From the NCBI GenBank assembly GCA_022559845.1, contig CM040125.1:292564200-292628199 (forward strand): a stretch of 64,000 bases of DNA, written 5' to 3'. Position numbers and translations under genes: made by a program. The DNA is from Amorphophallus konjac. Lineage: Eukaryota > Streptophyta > Magnoliopsida > Alismatales > Araceae. Under the pieces are notes generated by a model that made no database searches, was not told the origin of the DNA, and worked only from the letters and a program-made list of their open reading frames with translations. Shown here piece by piece: positions 23,442-36,400 of the stretch. The stretch's first letter is position 1, and each line of letters starts with the position of its first letter.

Positions 23442-26400
23442 GATGATGACAAACTTATTGATGATGACAAACTTAATGATAACTTATTAATGATGATACA
23501 ATAGAGTGGATACAACAGAATGGCACATATGTTTGTTTCTCCCTGTCACACACAATCATCAATTTTTTCCCCCTTTGACATAATCAAAAAGCGGGATAAT
23601 GCAAATCTATCTCCCACAACAACAGTATCAAGCGAGCTGGAAGAAGCCAAATAAGGAAGAGCAAGTATAACTCCCTTTGAAACAGCAATAGCCCATCTTA
23701 TAAAATCAGAAGAAGCAAGGGCAAATCATGGATGAAGAAAGTAATATGAATCCAATCAGAGGAAACCAATTGGTGATTATTCTCACAAATCAATTTGATA
23801 CCATCCAAAGCAAATACAGCCAAACATGTATTGATACCAATTGAAGGTGGTGATTGGCCTCGAGGATATGAACCAGTGGAGGAAGATGTACACATAATGA
23901 GGTGTTTAGCATGATAGCATTCAAAGTCTAGATCCCATGTCAGATTTTCACAACAAACAAGATCATGAGGGCATATCAAAAGGATTTTCTTTGATTTTCA
24001 CATTTTCTTATTTTTGTATTTTGGTTTGAAATGCATGAAACTCAAAGCAAGCATATAATTACATGAAAATCGACTAGGGCAAAAGATGAGTTCAAAGACC
24101 ATGTTGATTATTCCTATGTGGGGGTCACAAAGTTTGGTTCCCATGACACAAAATGAAGGTAAATACCCCATAGCAAGAGTAAAGAAATTGAAGTCCAAAA
24201 TTTTTGAATTTTGTTAATTTTCTGATTTTTACATTTTCTGTTTAAATGCATGAAGCTATGTATATGCTGATGATGACTCATGAAGTGCACACAATGCAAC
24301 CAAACAGTCACATATAAACATACATGCAATCTCCCTCGTACATATATAAGAAGGGAATGGGTATAAGAAAGATGCAAGAGAGTCATACTAACCAGAATGC
24401 ACATGTGTAGCACGTGGGAGATTGTACAATCATGTAGGAGATTCATGCAATTGCTAAAGCAGTCAATCAATTTTATGAATACATAATGAATCAAATTTTC
24501 GGATGTGTAAGTGGGTAACATGAAAATTTATAGTTGCAATATGGATATTCAGATTTTCAGATTAACTGAAGGAGATATTTTACAGACTGCACTTCAATTT
24601 TGAGAACAGCGTATTGGAGGCTACGCTCTACCGCAATGAGTTTTCACCAACATTTTTCAACTCAACCAATATCAAATGATAGTCAGAATTTTTCAAGAGT
24701 GATCAGGTTCAAATAATTCCTTTTTACACGAGTAGATACATGGAGCTCATGCTAGAATCCCCGGTTACTCAAAATATTGAACCATTTCACCTCATTTTGA
24801 ACAGAGATACTAGTCAACACTTTTCAGATATGAACCGCATCACGTCTCAGGTGACATGTGACCAGTTTAATCAGTGAGACCGAGCATTGCTCTATCTTTC
24901 ATTTTCATTTCAGATTTTTGCAACAAGGATGGGTAAGCAACTTTTTCTTCAACTGTCTCTTCAACATACATGCAACAAGTTTAACATCTCGAGAGTGTTG
25001 AAAAAAAATTTATATATCCTTATCATTAACACTCATTTTCACATTTTGTGCACGAAGTGTGCGAATTTAATTCAGCATGTATACCAAAAATATCATGAAT
25101 ACATAACAGTGCAGCTCCCCCTAAATAGATGCACTTATGAAATATAAACTCCCCCAGAGTGTACGACATGAAGCACTCCAATAATGACTCAAATGCAACA
25201 TTATTTAGCAAGAAGGGATAAGGCTATAGAAGTGCCAAAGGATGGGGTTGAATAACATATAATAGCATACAAGCACACATTGGGAGTTTATGCAAATGCA
25301 CTATGACATGCATGCGAGCAATGTGATATCAATTTGATACCAATGGAATGGACAATTTGATACCAATTGAATGAATGCCAACTGAGTGAACTAAATGCGA
25401 CTAATGCATGAGTTCTAATACAATACAACGTATGAGCATATAAGAATGCGATGCAATATGCAAAGTGATTCAGACTTTAGATTTTCATTTGCATGATCTA
25501 AAAGCACCTTATGCATTGAATTATGATGCATGCAACCTATAAGTATGTGAGAGTGGAATGCAAGTTGTTTTGGCAAGATGAGAGATTTATTTCCAATCCA
25601 ATGTGACAACTTTCACATGAGACTATTCACATTCAAATAATGGATCAAACAAGTATTTTTTTTGACATGATCTTTATGAATGAGGTTGCATACATGATCA
25701 AAATTACGCCATGCAACCCAATTTTTAGAATTGTTCAAAATCAGATTTTCAAGAGCATTTCACAAGTTTTGAAATTAAAAATCATTCACATGCCAAATAT
25801 TTGAATCATGAGTAAAAATATATTTTCAATTGAAATAACTCAGTTCAAAGAATCATTCATGGATCAACCATTTGACTTCTCTGAGTTCTAGTACGAGACG
25901 GAGAACGTTGATCCAAAGACCAACTCACACATAGTGAAAGTTCCTAGGTGGATGTGACCCACCTTTTCACTGCTCAGTATTTGATATACCAGATACTCAA
26001 TTAGGCTCAAATGTCATCATGCAATTCAAATTGAAAAATATTCAATGCCAATCACTTTATTCACACTTCTCAAGATTTTCAATTTGATTCAACCACTTAA
26101 ACAAGTCCATCAAAGGATGCTGGTAAATGACAGATCAGGTTTGTAGAATCAATACATGTCATTTGAATATGTCACCAAGTGATAAAGACGGCCATTACAT
26201 GAATTGACACGGTTGAATTACCTTAGTTCAGGAGACAAGATTGGAAGCCTTCAATCACTAAGATCACCAACCTCACGAGCGTTGATATTTCAGATTTGCT
26301 TTCTTACCTTTGCCTTGAGAATCCATTTTCTTCCAAGCCCTTCACCTGCAATCCACAGAAGAATGAAATTCAGTTTACTCATGAGAGTATTTTGAAGTCT

Positions 26401-27570
26401 TCTTGCACAATCCTTGTAAAATCTTCACAAAAGGCATTATTAGTTGTTCCAAAAGAAATATCATTATCATATACTCAAACCACTAAAATATCTTTTACCT
26501 GATTTGTCTTGTGAGAGGTGTTTGATCAACTTTACCTATTTAACCTATTCTCAATCAAAAGATGCGGGCTTTTCATACTATGCCTTAGGTACTTGCTTTA
26601 GCACGTATAAGGACTTTCACCAGCTTGTGCTTAAGTCGATCCTGGAGATTGTTCTACACAAAGTATCCCATCTTCTTGTAGCAACTTGATAGGGTTCTCA
26701 TCATTTTCATCCTTGCAAGGTATTCCTTTCATTGACTCAAGCTTGGCCATGACTAGCCCTGCATCATTTGGATTTTGGGAGTATAATCTACATCCAAGGA
26801 CAAGAGGATTTGAGTTGTCAATTTCGATTCAAATTTATTGACAATGGCATGACGAATTATTTTAACAACCAACATCTCCTGACAGCTCCAGATGCAGTGC
26901 ATGACTCATGTGTGAACCCAAACATTAAGCCTATATGACGAATGCAGTTGTTCCCCCTTAGAGTGTGCATGAATGTGATATGCTCAGTAAAAAGTCAATG
27001 CCTCTTTTAAGTAAATGACTCATAATACCAGGTGGAGAACTTAGATCCGAAGATCACCTCACGTGTAGTGATAGTTTTCAGATAGGCTTAACCTGCCCTT
27101 CCACATATCACCATTTGATATACTATGTAGTCAAGGATGATGAAGGCGGGAGGATTTACAATGTATTATGGCATAAATACATAATGTTCAACTTTTGCAT
27201 GACAAAGTGTGAAAGCGTATGCAAACTCTATATATGTAGTGAAATCATGATCTGAAGAATCTGTAAGCTCTCTTACAACAAGATGCTATATGACAAGTGA
27301 TATATACGAAAATATGTAAACAATCATGAATAGAATGCATGTACAGACATATGCAAGACTACATGACTATATGACTCAAAATGAATCAAAACCTTACACA
27401 GTCACTGGAGAGAGTAGGAGAGATATCACCTGAGTGCTCAGATTCAATTTTTGATTTTTCTTCCAACCTGACTTATGCCACTTGGCCCGTGTGCCTTACC
27501 TTCTTGATGAAAACATATTTCATGCTTTACATTCCCAAGGCACACCTATAAAATAGATTTCTCATTTGGC
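23442..27570 (-). other. Non-coding interior of element D
   Basis: This is A/T-rich DNA without a recognisable protein domain. Words such as CAGATTTTC recur. Two paragraphs resemble each other: about 25890-25995 and 27030-27125, each with a GGAGAAC-TTGATCC-like start, a CACACATAGTGA/CACGTGTAGTGATAG core and a TTTGATATAC end. A similar paragraph occurs in element C near 58035-58140, so this spacer is family sequence and not random filler. Nothing supports an env-like ORF here. Confidence 0.55.
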
Positions 27571-29242
27571 CTTCTTAGATACCCAAATCCTTTTGGGTCC
27601 TTGTGGGTTAGTAGCAACTTTGACATGCAATTTCTAATTTTTAACAACATTCAAGTCATAATTTTTCTTGAGAAAATAATCATGCTTGACATTCCCAGAT
27701 ATGCCAAAGTGATGGGGGGAAGCACGTGGCATCACATTTTCCCTTCTCATTGGTTCTACTGATTTGTGTATGTGAGCATGATGTATTGAGTGGGAGTTCT
27801 TTCTCTTCAACAATAACCAACAATGTGAAGTTGTATGACCCCTTTTACCACAGTGATTGCAATGCATGAACGATTTTGTGGTAAATGATTACTTTACATT
27901 ATTCAAAAGAGCTTGATTTCTACATGCTCTCAAGTCATCATTCTTCATAGTGAAATAATCATGCATCAGGTGTCCAAATTTTTCACAGTAAAGACAAGAC
28001 ATGTTTCTTTTGTTGGATGCATGGGATTTCGCATGAAAGTTTTTAGCATGCACATTTTGAACATTCACACTATTTTTCAGATTGGCTTGAGTTCTTGGCA
28101 CAATGGGTTGCTGGGAGTTAGATTTAGAGGTGCTGGGTGTACATGTGCTATGAACAAATGAAGTGTATAACTTGCTTTCAAATTTTTTCTTGTTCACAGG
28201 ATTAAACCCCCAGCCCTTCTCTTTGAAAGTTCACTTTCATCCCCAACAATTTGTCCAAATTTCCTTGACCATTCACAAACCTAGACAGTGAAACATTCAA
28301 ATCAAGGATTTCAGATTCAAGAGATGCAACGTGCAATTCATAGAAAACCATCGTATTTTCACACGAATTGACTTGTTCATGTAAAGTAGCATTGATGATT
28401 TTATGGCTTTCAATTTCTTGCAACAAAGTATACACTTTTTCAGATTCATCAATATTCACATATTTTTCTTTTTCAAGAATCAACAATCTTTCAGAAGTGG
28501 TCTTGTTCAATTCCTTCAGTTTCTCATTTTCTTTAACAAGCTTCTCATCATGAATCAGTTCATTTATCAAGGTTTGATCATCGACCATTGAATTTAGCTT
28601 GCCTTTCAACTCTTTATTTTTATTTCTTAAGGAGCTGATTTGATCTTTATTAAATTCAATGTCGAACACATGAGCCTCAATCATTTCCTCTAAATGTGAG
28701 CATTTTTTACATGAGGAAACACAGTTATTTTGTTCAACACTTTTTCTCAATTTCTTATTTTCAGATTTTAACTTCTTGTATCTTTCTGCAAGATCATCAT
28801 ATGCAGTCAACAAATCTTCATAGCTAAGTTCATCTTCATTATCAGAATCAGAATTTACCTTTGAACTTGAGCCACTTTCCTGATCACTTCCTTGACCACT
28901 CGTTCCTGCCACAAGACATTCGTCTTCTTGCTCTTCCTTGAAGTCTGCTAATCCATCCAATATTTCCTTCACAGATCTGCAATGGGAGACAAAAGAAAAT
29001 TGATTAGAATTGACTACAACAGTAAATAACTTTAAAACTAAACAATTTTGATCATGTTTAAGTTTTTGATTTGTAGTGTAGACACTATTGTCCTTAGGCA
29101 ATTCATATTGACCGTGTGAAATAAGCTTCCATAGCTTTGGGTCATATGAGTTGACAAGAGTACACATTTTACCTAACCACAAATCAAAATTGCAACCATC
29201 AAACACGGGTGGAGAGTTCAAGGTGTACATCATGATAGTCAT
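27571..29242 (-). pseudogene. gag: Element D gag
   Basis: It starts at ATG 29242. N-terminal part: PPVFDGCNFDLW, YDPKLWKLISHG and a RSVKEILDGL motif, as in gag of SIRE-type copia elements. A long Lys/Glu coiled coil follows (about residues 130-300). The conserved tail GMKVNFQREGLG is cut by a one-base gain in a G run near 28202; the next frame continues with NPVNKKKFESKL. Zinc knuckles follow: CLYCEKFGHLMHDYF (27970, last Cys is Tyr), CNHCGKRGHTTSHCW (27830) and a degenerate third. The end is NPQGPKRIWVSK, the usual gag-pol border of this lineage, but no pol follows. Confidence 0.85.
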
Positions 29243-29288
29243 TGATCTGGATCACTCTAGATCGTTAGATCTATGAAATTAGAGCCTT

Positions 29289-29301
29289 GGTTCTGATACC
29301 A
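29289..29301 (-). other. Primer-binding site of element D
   Basis: The sense strand reads TGGTATCAGAACC, the initiator tRNA-Met PBS with one mismatch. It is two bases (AT) from the LTR end, the same spacing as in elements A and C. Confidence 0.8.
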
Positions 29302-29508
29302 ATTGAAGTCCCGCGATCAATGACACCCAAGAGGGGGTGAATTGGGTGATAACAAATTTTTAGAAAACTTTTGACTTTTTACAAAATATGTGATAAACAA
29401 TAATTAGTATTTGAAAATTAATTAACCAATTCTCTCAATCTTTCCGTTCCCACACGACCATACAACAAAAACAATCAAACCACACAAATAGCACAGAATG
29501 CACATCGG

Positions 29509-29573
29509 TTTTTAAGGTGGTTCGGATGCAACGACGGTAATCCTACGTCCACCCCTCAACAAACTCGGTGAGG
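29509..29573 (-). promoter_or_regulatory. Tandem stem-loop module, 5' LTR of element D
   Basis: TTTTTAAGGTGGTTC, stem GGAT-12 nt-ATCC (29524-29543), TACGTCCACC, then CCTCA-10 nt-TGAGG (29554-29573). Confidence 0.7.
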
Positions 29574-29663
29574 CTTCACTCGGAGATAAATCCCCAAATG
29601 GAGACAACGCTCCAAACACACACGCAAGATGACACCTGCCCACACACACGGGGACGCGCCCCA

Positions 29664-29665
<2 letters not shown>

Positions 29666-29739
<74 letters not shown>
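29666..29739. repeat. (AC)37 microsatellite in the 5' LTR of element D
   Basis: This is an uninterrupted 74-bp AC/CA dinucleotide tract. The same position in the partner LTR (about 21700-21712) has only about six units, so the tract grew after insertion. Confidence 0.95.
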
Positions 29740-29742
<3 letters not shown>

Positions 29743-30419
29743 GACGAAGTCTCCAACACGATCCAACAAGCGGATCAACAAAACAAACACCCGCTGCCAC
29801 AAGTGCAGCACTCCACACACACAAACACAAGATCTGGATAAATCCACACACACACGTAGATCTAAGAAGACCTACGCACACACTAATAGAACACCACGAC
29901 CACATACGACCACAGATCTAACTTGATCTACACACACACATATATCTTCAGATTACAAAGAATAAGACTTGAAATTCAAAACACCAAGATGAATAGAGCA
30001 GAGTTTAGAAATCTCCTGGTTTGGTTTCCCCCTAAATTTATGATGTAGAACTTGGAACAATGCTTCCTGCTTCACTTAAATGGCTTGGTTGATCTCCCTT
30101 GAATGCTTGCTTGCTTCTTCACTTCCTTGAAGGTTGCTAGCTTCAGATCTAACCTTGAGTCACCTTGAATCACCTTGGGTTGTTGGAGAGATTTAAGGAT
30201 GCAGATTTGATCTCCCTTGAGGGCTTGCTTGCTTCTAAACTTGCTTGGAGATTGATGTCTTTAGATCTAACCTTGAATCCCTTGGAATGGATGAAGAACT
30301 CCAGCCCAAAGCACTGTTCACGAAAGTGCTACAGTACCCGTGAATCACCTCCTCTAGCCTCCCTTGATCTCTCTTGTTCCAATTGAAGCATTAGGGTTTT
30401 CGAACCCTTCTTGTGTAGG

Positions 30420-30427
30420 TTTTATAA
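30420..30427 (-). promoter_or_regulatory. TATA box in the 5' LTR of element D
   Basis: TTATAAAA on the minus strand. Its surroundings (CATTCAAAGG before it, CACAAGAAGGGTTCG and CCCTAATGCTTCAA after it) closely match those of the TATA box in solo LTR F at 56858-56865, so the two families share a core promoter. Confidence 0.65.
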
Positions 30428-31417
30428 CCTTTGAATGGTCCTTGGACATCCTCCAGACCAGATCCACATTTTGTGGATGATTGGGTTTCATTAGGATTAA
30501 AGAAATACAAGGAGAATGGCTCTTCTCGAAGTGGAGAACAAAGTCAACTTTTGTTGGCTCGGGGCTGGGGGTCGACCTGTGGAAGCTGGCGGTCAACCGC
30601 TACTATGAAACCCTATAGAAATTTGATCTCTGGAATTTTGCCGGTCGACATGGGGTGGTCGACCGCCAATTCTGCAGTATGAGACTTTTGGCATTTGGCG
30701 ATTCTGGTTGACCGGAATGACCTAGTCCTGCAAAGTTGAAGTGTTAGCCCAATGAAATACATCCAAATAAAAATGACTTTAAGTAGATGTTTATTTCATA
30801 CATTTGGGGGTTGGATTTCACTTGGTTTATACATTAGAAACATCAAGACCATTTGAGCATGTTACCATGATTGGAATGAGAAACGAATGCATTTGAAGAG
30901 TGGGCTTGTAAGTTATCAAACCAAGTCATCATTGTGAACCTCAAATATCATGAATGAAGTTTAGAAATGAGAGGTATATGGAATACCCATGGTGAGATTG
31001 ATGACTATGACAAGGTAAGAATCTTACCAATGGTGCATGACAGTAAATGATATATACCACCTGTAATGAATTGTAGATGAGCAGGGGGTGCTTATCCACA
31101 CGTTTGGTTCACCAGGTTACTGTCATGAGTTTGATCCTGCGTGCAAGATAGTCAGGTTTAATACCATGCTTGTTGACATTAAAGAAGTTATGAAATCTCT
31201 TACCTCTTGTAGAACCAATATATGCAACCAGCATAAACAACAAGATGAATAAACATAATCATCAAGAACATGTGTAATCAACTATAAGTTTAGTTATCAT
31301 CACGTAATCACACATTAAGTTTATGTATCATCACGTAATCACACATTAAGTTTAGTTAACATCAAACCCATAACTTAACAATTATAATAATCATCAAAAT
31401 CATAACTCAACACCTGG

Positions 31418-32370
31418 CGTATGTACAGAAGAAGATATGGTCAAGAAAAGAAAATGGTCTCGTCATCCGACGAAGAAGCTGATTCGTAGTGTCCGAACCT
31501 GTCGGATGTAGCCACGTGAGGAGGCACCGCTCGATGTTCTCTGGGGTAACCAGCTCCTCCGTGGACTGGCGATGCTTCAGCAAAATGGCCGCATACTCCT
31601 CCACATCCGAAGAAAACTCGTCCTGCCTCGGAGGGATGTTCAGATGGAAATTGGGGATTACGAGACACCTCCAAGTCTCCTCCACCAAAAAAATATCCAC
31701 CTAGAAGAACTGAGTCTTCCATCCCTTGTGGGAAGAGTCCTTCGAGGCTAAGGAGACACATCTCCTTATTCGTCTTGTCTGGATGAAATAGAAGCCCTTA
31801 CCGACCGAGGAATTTGCCTTCAACTCGAAAAAATAATGGAAGAGATCCAAGGAAGGAGGAACCCCGCATTGGCAGCAGAGGATGCGAAAGGCGGAGAGAA
31901 GAAGATAAGAGTTGGCCACCAACTGTATGGGAGCCAACTTAAAGAAATCAAGAAGCTTCAGAATAAAGGGCTCGAAGGGAAGGCTGAAACAATTCTTCCA
32001 CGACAGAAGGAAGGAGCAGATATGGCCCGTACGAGAATCCAAGCTCGTCTCGTGCGGGGTAGCCGCGGCAAAGTAAAACTTATAGGGTAGCTGAAACTGG
32101 TGCTCCAACCGTTTAACCTCCACCTCCCCCAGCTCGCTGCAGTTTGGAGCCGGCGGTATCACCGTCGCCCTCACCTTAGGCTCACCCTCCCACTCTTTGA
32201 CCTCCGGACGCTGGTCCCTCATGGGATCTGACAGGAACTTGAAGAGAAATGCTTCTGAGACTCCGGAGATTCTGGAGGAAGAGGAAGCTGTCGAACCGCC
32301 TCCGCAGTTATCTCCGCCAACTCTGCGAACGCCGCCGCAAGCCTCTGCACTTCCGTCGTGTCCTCACGAT
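31418..32370 (-). pseudogene. Antisense extra ORF of the Tat element, N-terminal half
   Basis: From about 32370 the minus strand codes for a Glu/Ala-rich start (TTEVQRLAAAFAELAEI), a frameshift near 32222, then LPFEPFILKLLDFFKLAPIQ, SAFRILCCQCGVPPSLDLFH and KGWKTQFF. This is the conserved domain of the Retand antisense ORF ('transposase (putative) gypsy type' family). A TAG at 31701 sits where glutamine is expected; the frame then goes on through DIFLVEETW to the insertion point of element D at 31417. Its function is unknown. Antisense transcription from near the 3' LTR is implied, but I see no clear promoter. Confidence 0.72.
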
Positions 32371-32677
32371 GCATCAAAGAGCCCCAAAAGCAAGCGCGAA
32401 GGAGAGCAACAACCCTAAAAATGGAGGGAGTCTGGAACGACAACAAGTGCACAACGCCTATATTCCCACGCGGAAGGCGGCGTGTCGTTCTAACCTCCGA
32501 GGAAAGGGGGCCCCTTTATTTCAAATCCGTCAGGATTATCATTATTACGGGCCCAGGTGACCACGACACATGGCTTCTTAACACCGCCAGATCTCCACCC
32601 ACCCGAGCCACGCTGGTCTAAAACCCTAACGGCTACTCTTCCGAGCCTACCAAGGCTCGGGAGTAGGAGGGGGACAA

Positions 32678-32690
32678 GTGGAGAGGGGGA
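32678..32690 (+). other. Polypurine tract of the Tat element
   Basis: GTGGAGAGGGGGA, followed by TTTC and then the LTR start TGTAGCCC at 32695. Confidence 0.65.
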
Positions 32691-32694
32691 TTTC

Positions 32695-33455
32695 TGTAGC
32701 CCATCTAAGAATGGTCGAACCAGGTCCAGCAAGACCAAACGAGGCCCAGCTCATCTAAGTGATAGCCCCGCAGGGCCCACTTAGCATAAAAGCCCAATAA
32801 GATCATTCGGGATCAAGCCCTTCCTAGGCGGCGATTAGGCTCGGAAGGCCCGAGCGTCGGTCCGGTCGGAGGAAGACCCAAGCCCGACCTATCCCCCTCA
32901 CCAGAATAAAGGCTAGCGCCCTGCGCCCACTCCGACCGAGCCTCACCCGAGCTATGTCGATCGCCCGGATAAGGGTTGGCAGTCTTCATGCTTGGGTCGA
33001 CCGATGATTACTTATCCATGCTGCCGTTGAGAGCCCTTTATGAGCAGGAGTTCACAAAGATAAGGGACCCACGAGTCCTCAAGGTTATAAAGAGCCCACG
33101 ATGAGGACGTAAAGAGCCCACGTCGAGGACGTAACCCCTGCCTGGAACTCCTCAGCTTACGGGACTCATGAGGCTAGCGCACTATTTAAACTGGAGACTC
33201 CCTCCAGCAAACGGTAAGACCTACACACTCCTAAAACTCTCTGAGCAGGAACCACTTCACCACCTTGGTGGAGAGGGATCTCGCGCATCTCCTTCCTCCT
33301 CCCTTCATAGCTTCCACCACTGCTCTACTGACTTAGGCATCGGAGGGTTTTCCCCAGGGATCCCCCCCTGGGCCCCCTAATCCGTTTCCCTTCCTTGCAG
33401 TTCACTGATCGGTGATCATCCCCCAGCTCAGGACTAGCGCGAGATCGCCCCTCTT
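32695..33455 (+). repeat. 3' LTR of the Tat element
   Basis: It starts TGTAGCCCATC after the polypurine tract. Near 33325-33380 it carries GGCATCGGAGGGTTTTCCCC, wording common in Tat LTRs close to the 3' end. The right end is set only roughly at 33455-33470, where GC-rich LTR sequence changes to A/T-rich sequence. The partner 5' LTR is outside the window. Confidence 0.7.
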
Positions 33456-36400
33456 CAGATTCCATCAATTTTTAATGATAAAAATCCTTGAAGTTAAAAG
33501 CAGAGTTTTAACCGAATAATCGGGTTGAATTTTATTCTAGCATATTTTTAATAAAATAAAATTATGAAAAGTATCTGAAAAATCTAGAGAACATAAAAAT
33601 ATGCAATTTACTATTTTTATTAACATGGTTCATTGAATATAAAATTTTAAAACATTGTAACGAATGTTAACAAATAGAAATGAATACATATTCAGTGGAA
33701 AACGCCACCTGCAGATTGGAAATGCTATTGTCTACTGCCGTGTTCCATCCAAACAGGGAAAACTAATGACAACCGGGTAGGTGTTGTTTTGGGACGGATT
33801 AATACGTAGGAAGTTTGAATGCTAATAGGATTCCTACATGGGAAACTTAAGTCTCGATCAAACTCTAAAACCTCAGAGATTTCTATCACTATAAATACCC
33901 TACCCCATCAATCGAACATCGATTACTACTTCATCTACCCCGGTGTTCTTTCTCTTCTGCTACTATTGTTGATACGGTGCTACATCATACAAAGCTTCAT
34001 CCTCCTTTTCTATTACTGCCGGTGCTGTGAAGAGGAACCACTGTTTCCTTCTTCTGTTGAAAGAAGGAAGTCTTCTTCCGCTTTCTTAGTTTCGTAAGGC
34101 TGTCGTAGCTGCTACTTCCTTCTGTTAGAAGAACTATTGCTGAGAAGCTGCAGTTGCTTCCGTTCCTCTGTTCACAATTTCAAACAGAGTACCGTATTTG
34201 GGATTGCTGATCCTGCCTTACCAACTCTGCTTCTCTTCACGTTCTGTCGACCAAATCATCATCTAAGGTAGGTGTTCTCAAGTACAAGCCCAATCTAATA
34301 GTTATTAGATCATGATCATGCATATAGGTCTGTTAGTTTATTTCTAGTAGGTTGAAATGTATTTCTGGAAGTTTCAGTAGAAGGCGCCTCCCTCTAGGGT
34401 GCTATTTGATATCGCGACTGTGCAAACAGTCGTCAGATTAGTTGGTTAATCAATAAATACACATGTTGAAAATTTAATAACTGTGAACCATGACATCTAA
34501 TCTAATGCATGAGTATACTACTAGATTCCTGCTATTTCTCTCTGCCTGTACATGTCTCTAGTTTCTTGATTAGACATACTCCAAAAATCATGTGTCTATC
34601 ATTGTACCTGCTCGGTGCGTATCATATGACAAAGAAATAATGACCGTCTATAGGTCATCAATTTAATGAACGCCCACACACACGGGCGCTAATTAGTGAA
34701 TAACTTGTGAACATTGAACTGTTCATGACCAAATTACATGGATTTTGAAATTAACGACATGCACCCTACCGTTAATTTGAAATATGACGCCCCTGACTAG
34801 GGCGCTACTTACTGAATTTAAGACTTAAGCCAAGGCGCCATTCACTTGATTCTGGAAATTTGATACATGAACACATATTAAAATAAATAGAAAATTGATT
34901 ATAGCGACTTAATGGAGAGTCTTCATTTGGTGAAATAGCGACCCTGACTAGGGCTCTACTTACTGAAATGAAGACTTGGGCTAAGGCGCCATTTTCTATC
35001 TTCTGGTTTTCTGTGATTTGTCTGTAATCCCTTTCAGTGGGATATGTATATGGCACTATATTCCAGTCCGTGAATATAGTCCTATGTTTCTCGGTGTTTT
35101 ATCGATTATCCCACTATTTCTCGGTGATAGATGAACCCTCCGTGAGACATTCCGTTCCTTCGGACTTGTGATTTTATCATAGAGACCTCCGTAAGACTCC
35201 TCGTAGCCTTAGATTCCCTCAAGGCCGATTGAGCTGGTTGTACCCTTAAAACCCATGACACTACTTAATTGCCATGTCACTCTAAAGAAACATGGTATAC
35301 CGGCCCTCATGACATGCTATTTGGATGCCATAAGAATATCCTTGAATTAATGGAATGGGAAACCATGCCATTAATATTTCTTAAGAATTATGTGCCATAC
35401 TTGTGGACACTAATTCTATCTACCTTATCATGTACAAGAACGAGCGACCATATCTATATGAGCGCTTATTCTTAATGTCATGGCACCTAATTAAGGAGCC
35501 GATTCTGCCTAGTTTTCAACGCGGCTCGTGGTTATACCGTTATTATCGTGGTACGTCCTTACACATCATGTTCAATCTTTGTGATTCTATTCCACAAGAT
35601 CTACCTTAAAGTTCCTACAAGCTTATTCCTTTGAAATTCCATATTAACTATAACTATAGTGGATGTCAAAAATACATGATCAATGCCTGCGCATATAGGG
35701 CCCGATCTGGTCCTGGGAGGAGCACCCGAAAGTACTTGTGCCCATGGGAGTTGTAATGATCATGGTGTGGCATTGCACCGAAGTACTCGTCGTTCTAGAT
35801 GACATTCCACAAACCAGTACTTGACTTGACATGACATGACTTGCGTGACTCGGAATGAGTATTTATTTACTTGCTTGAAATATGATAGCCAATTCTTGAC
35901 ATGACATGATAGATATACGTGCTTGATCATCTTGATATATATTGACATGATTTCTTGAAAGACATGCTAGTTCATTCAACTATCTTTTGATATACACTCT
36001 CTGTTGTCGTTTTACGCGAACATGCATAGCTATGTTGCATTCATGTAACATGTAATTTACTTAAAGCAAGCTAGCACTTGAGATATAATTCCTACTGAGC
36101 ATTCGCTCACCTAGTGTTTTCCCCTATTTTTCAGGTAAGTCCGATGACGAGACACAATCGGATGGGGATGACAATGAGTGAAGAGTTTAGAGCCATTCCG
36201 ACTCTCCAAGCAATTATCTAGTCTTCTCTTTTCTATATTTATTGAGCCAACCATTGTACTTTCCTTTTATTGAGTCCTAGTACTTTCATTAAGTGGTTGT
36301 AATAGAAGTACTTTAAGATTGTGATTGAATAAAGGATTGGGTTATCTGTACTTTTACGCACTCTATCTATATGTGTCAAATATACTTACGCTCTGATTGA

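Larger units (their letters stand above)
21339..31412 (-). mobile_element. Element D: gag-only SIRE/Maximus-like Ty1/copia derivative
   Basis: LTRs of about 2.1 kb lie at 21339-23427 and 29304-31412. The duplication CCTGG is at 21334-21338 and 31413-31417. The minus orientation is set by a PBS at 29289-29301 and a copia-type polypurine tract at 23428-23441. Inside there is a gag reading frame with zinc knuckles (27571-29242) and then about 4.1 kb with no PR, IN, RT or RH. It is thus non-autonomous and would have needed pol from a relative such as element B. It splits the Tat antisense ORF and is younger than the Tat element. Confidence 0.9.
29304..31412 (-). repeat. 5' LTR of element D
   Basis: It aligns along its length with 21339-23427 with scattered substitutions. 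The main differences are a 74-bp CA tract (29666-29739) and fewer GTCGAC motifs (30565-30715). Confidence 0.9.
1..33455 (+). mobile_element. Tat/Retand-lineage Ty3/gypsy retrotransposon, decayed and split by two insertions
   Basis: Domain order on the + strand is gag, PR, RT, RNase H, a second RNase H, integrase, then a long 3' region with an ORF on the opposite strand, a polypurine tract and a 3' LTR. A duplicated RNase H and an antisense ORF between pol and the 3' LTR are known marks of the Tat lineage. The 5' LTR lies left of the window. Removing the insertions at 4227-17517 and 21339-31417 leaves about 10.1 kb, a normal size for Retand-like elements. Every coding domain carries stops or frameshifts, so the copy is old and inactive. 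The right edge near 33455 is approximate because I could not find its target-site duplication. Confidence 0.85.

Noticed and set aside
29568..29921. Open frames of Thr-His or Cys-Val repeats
   Set aside because: Produced by the AC dinucleotide tract.
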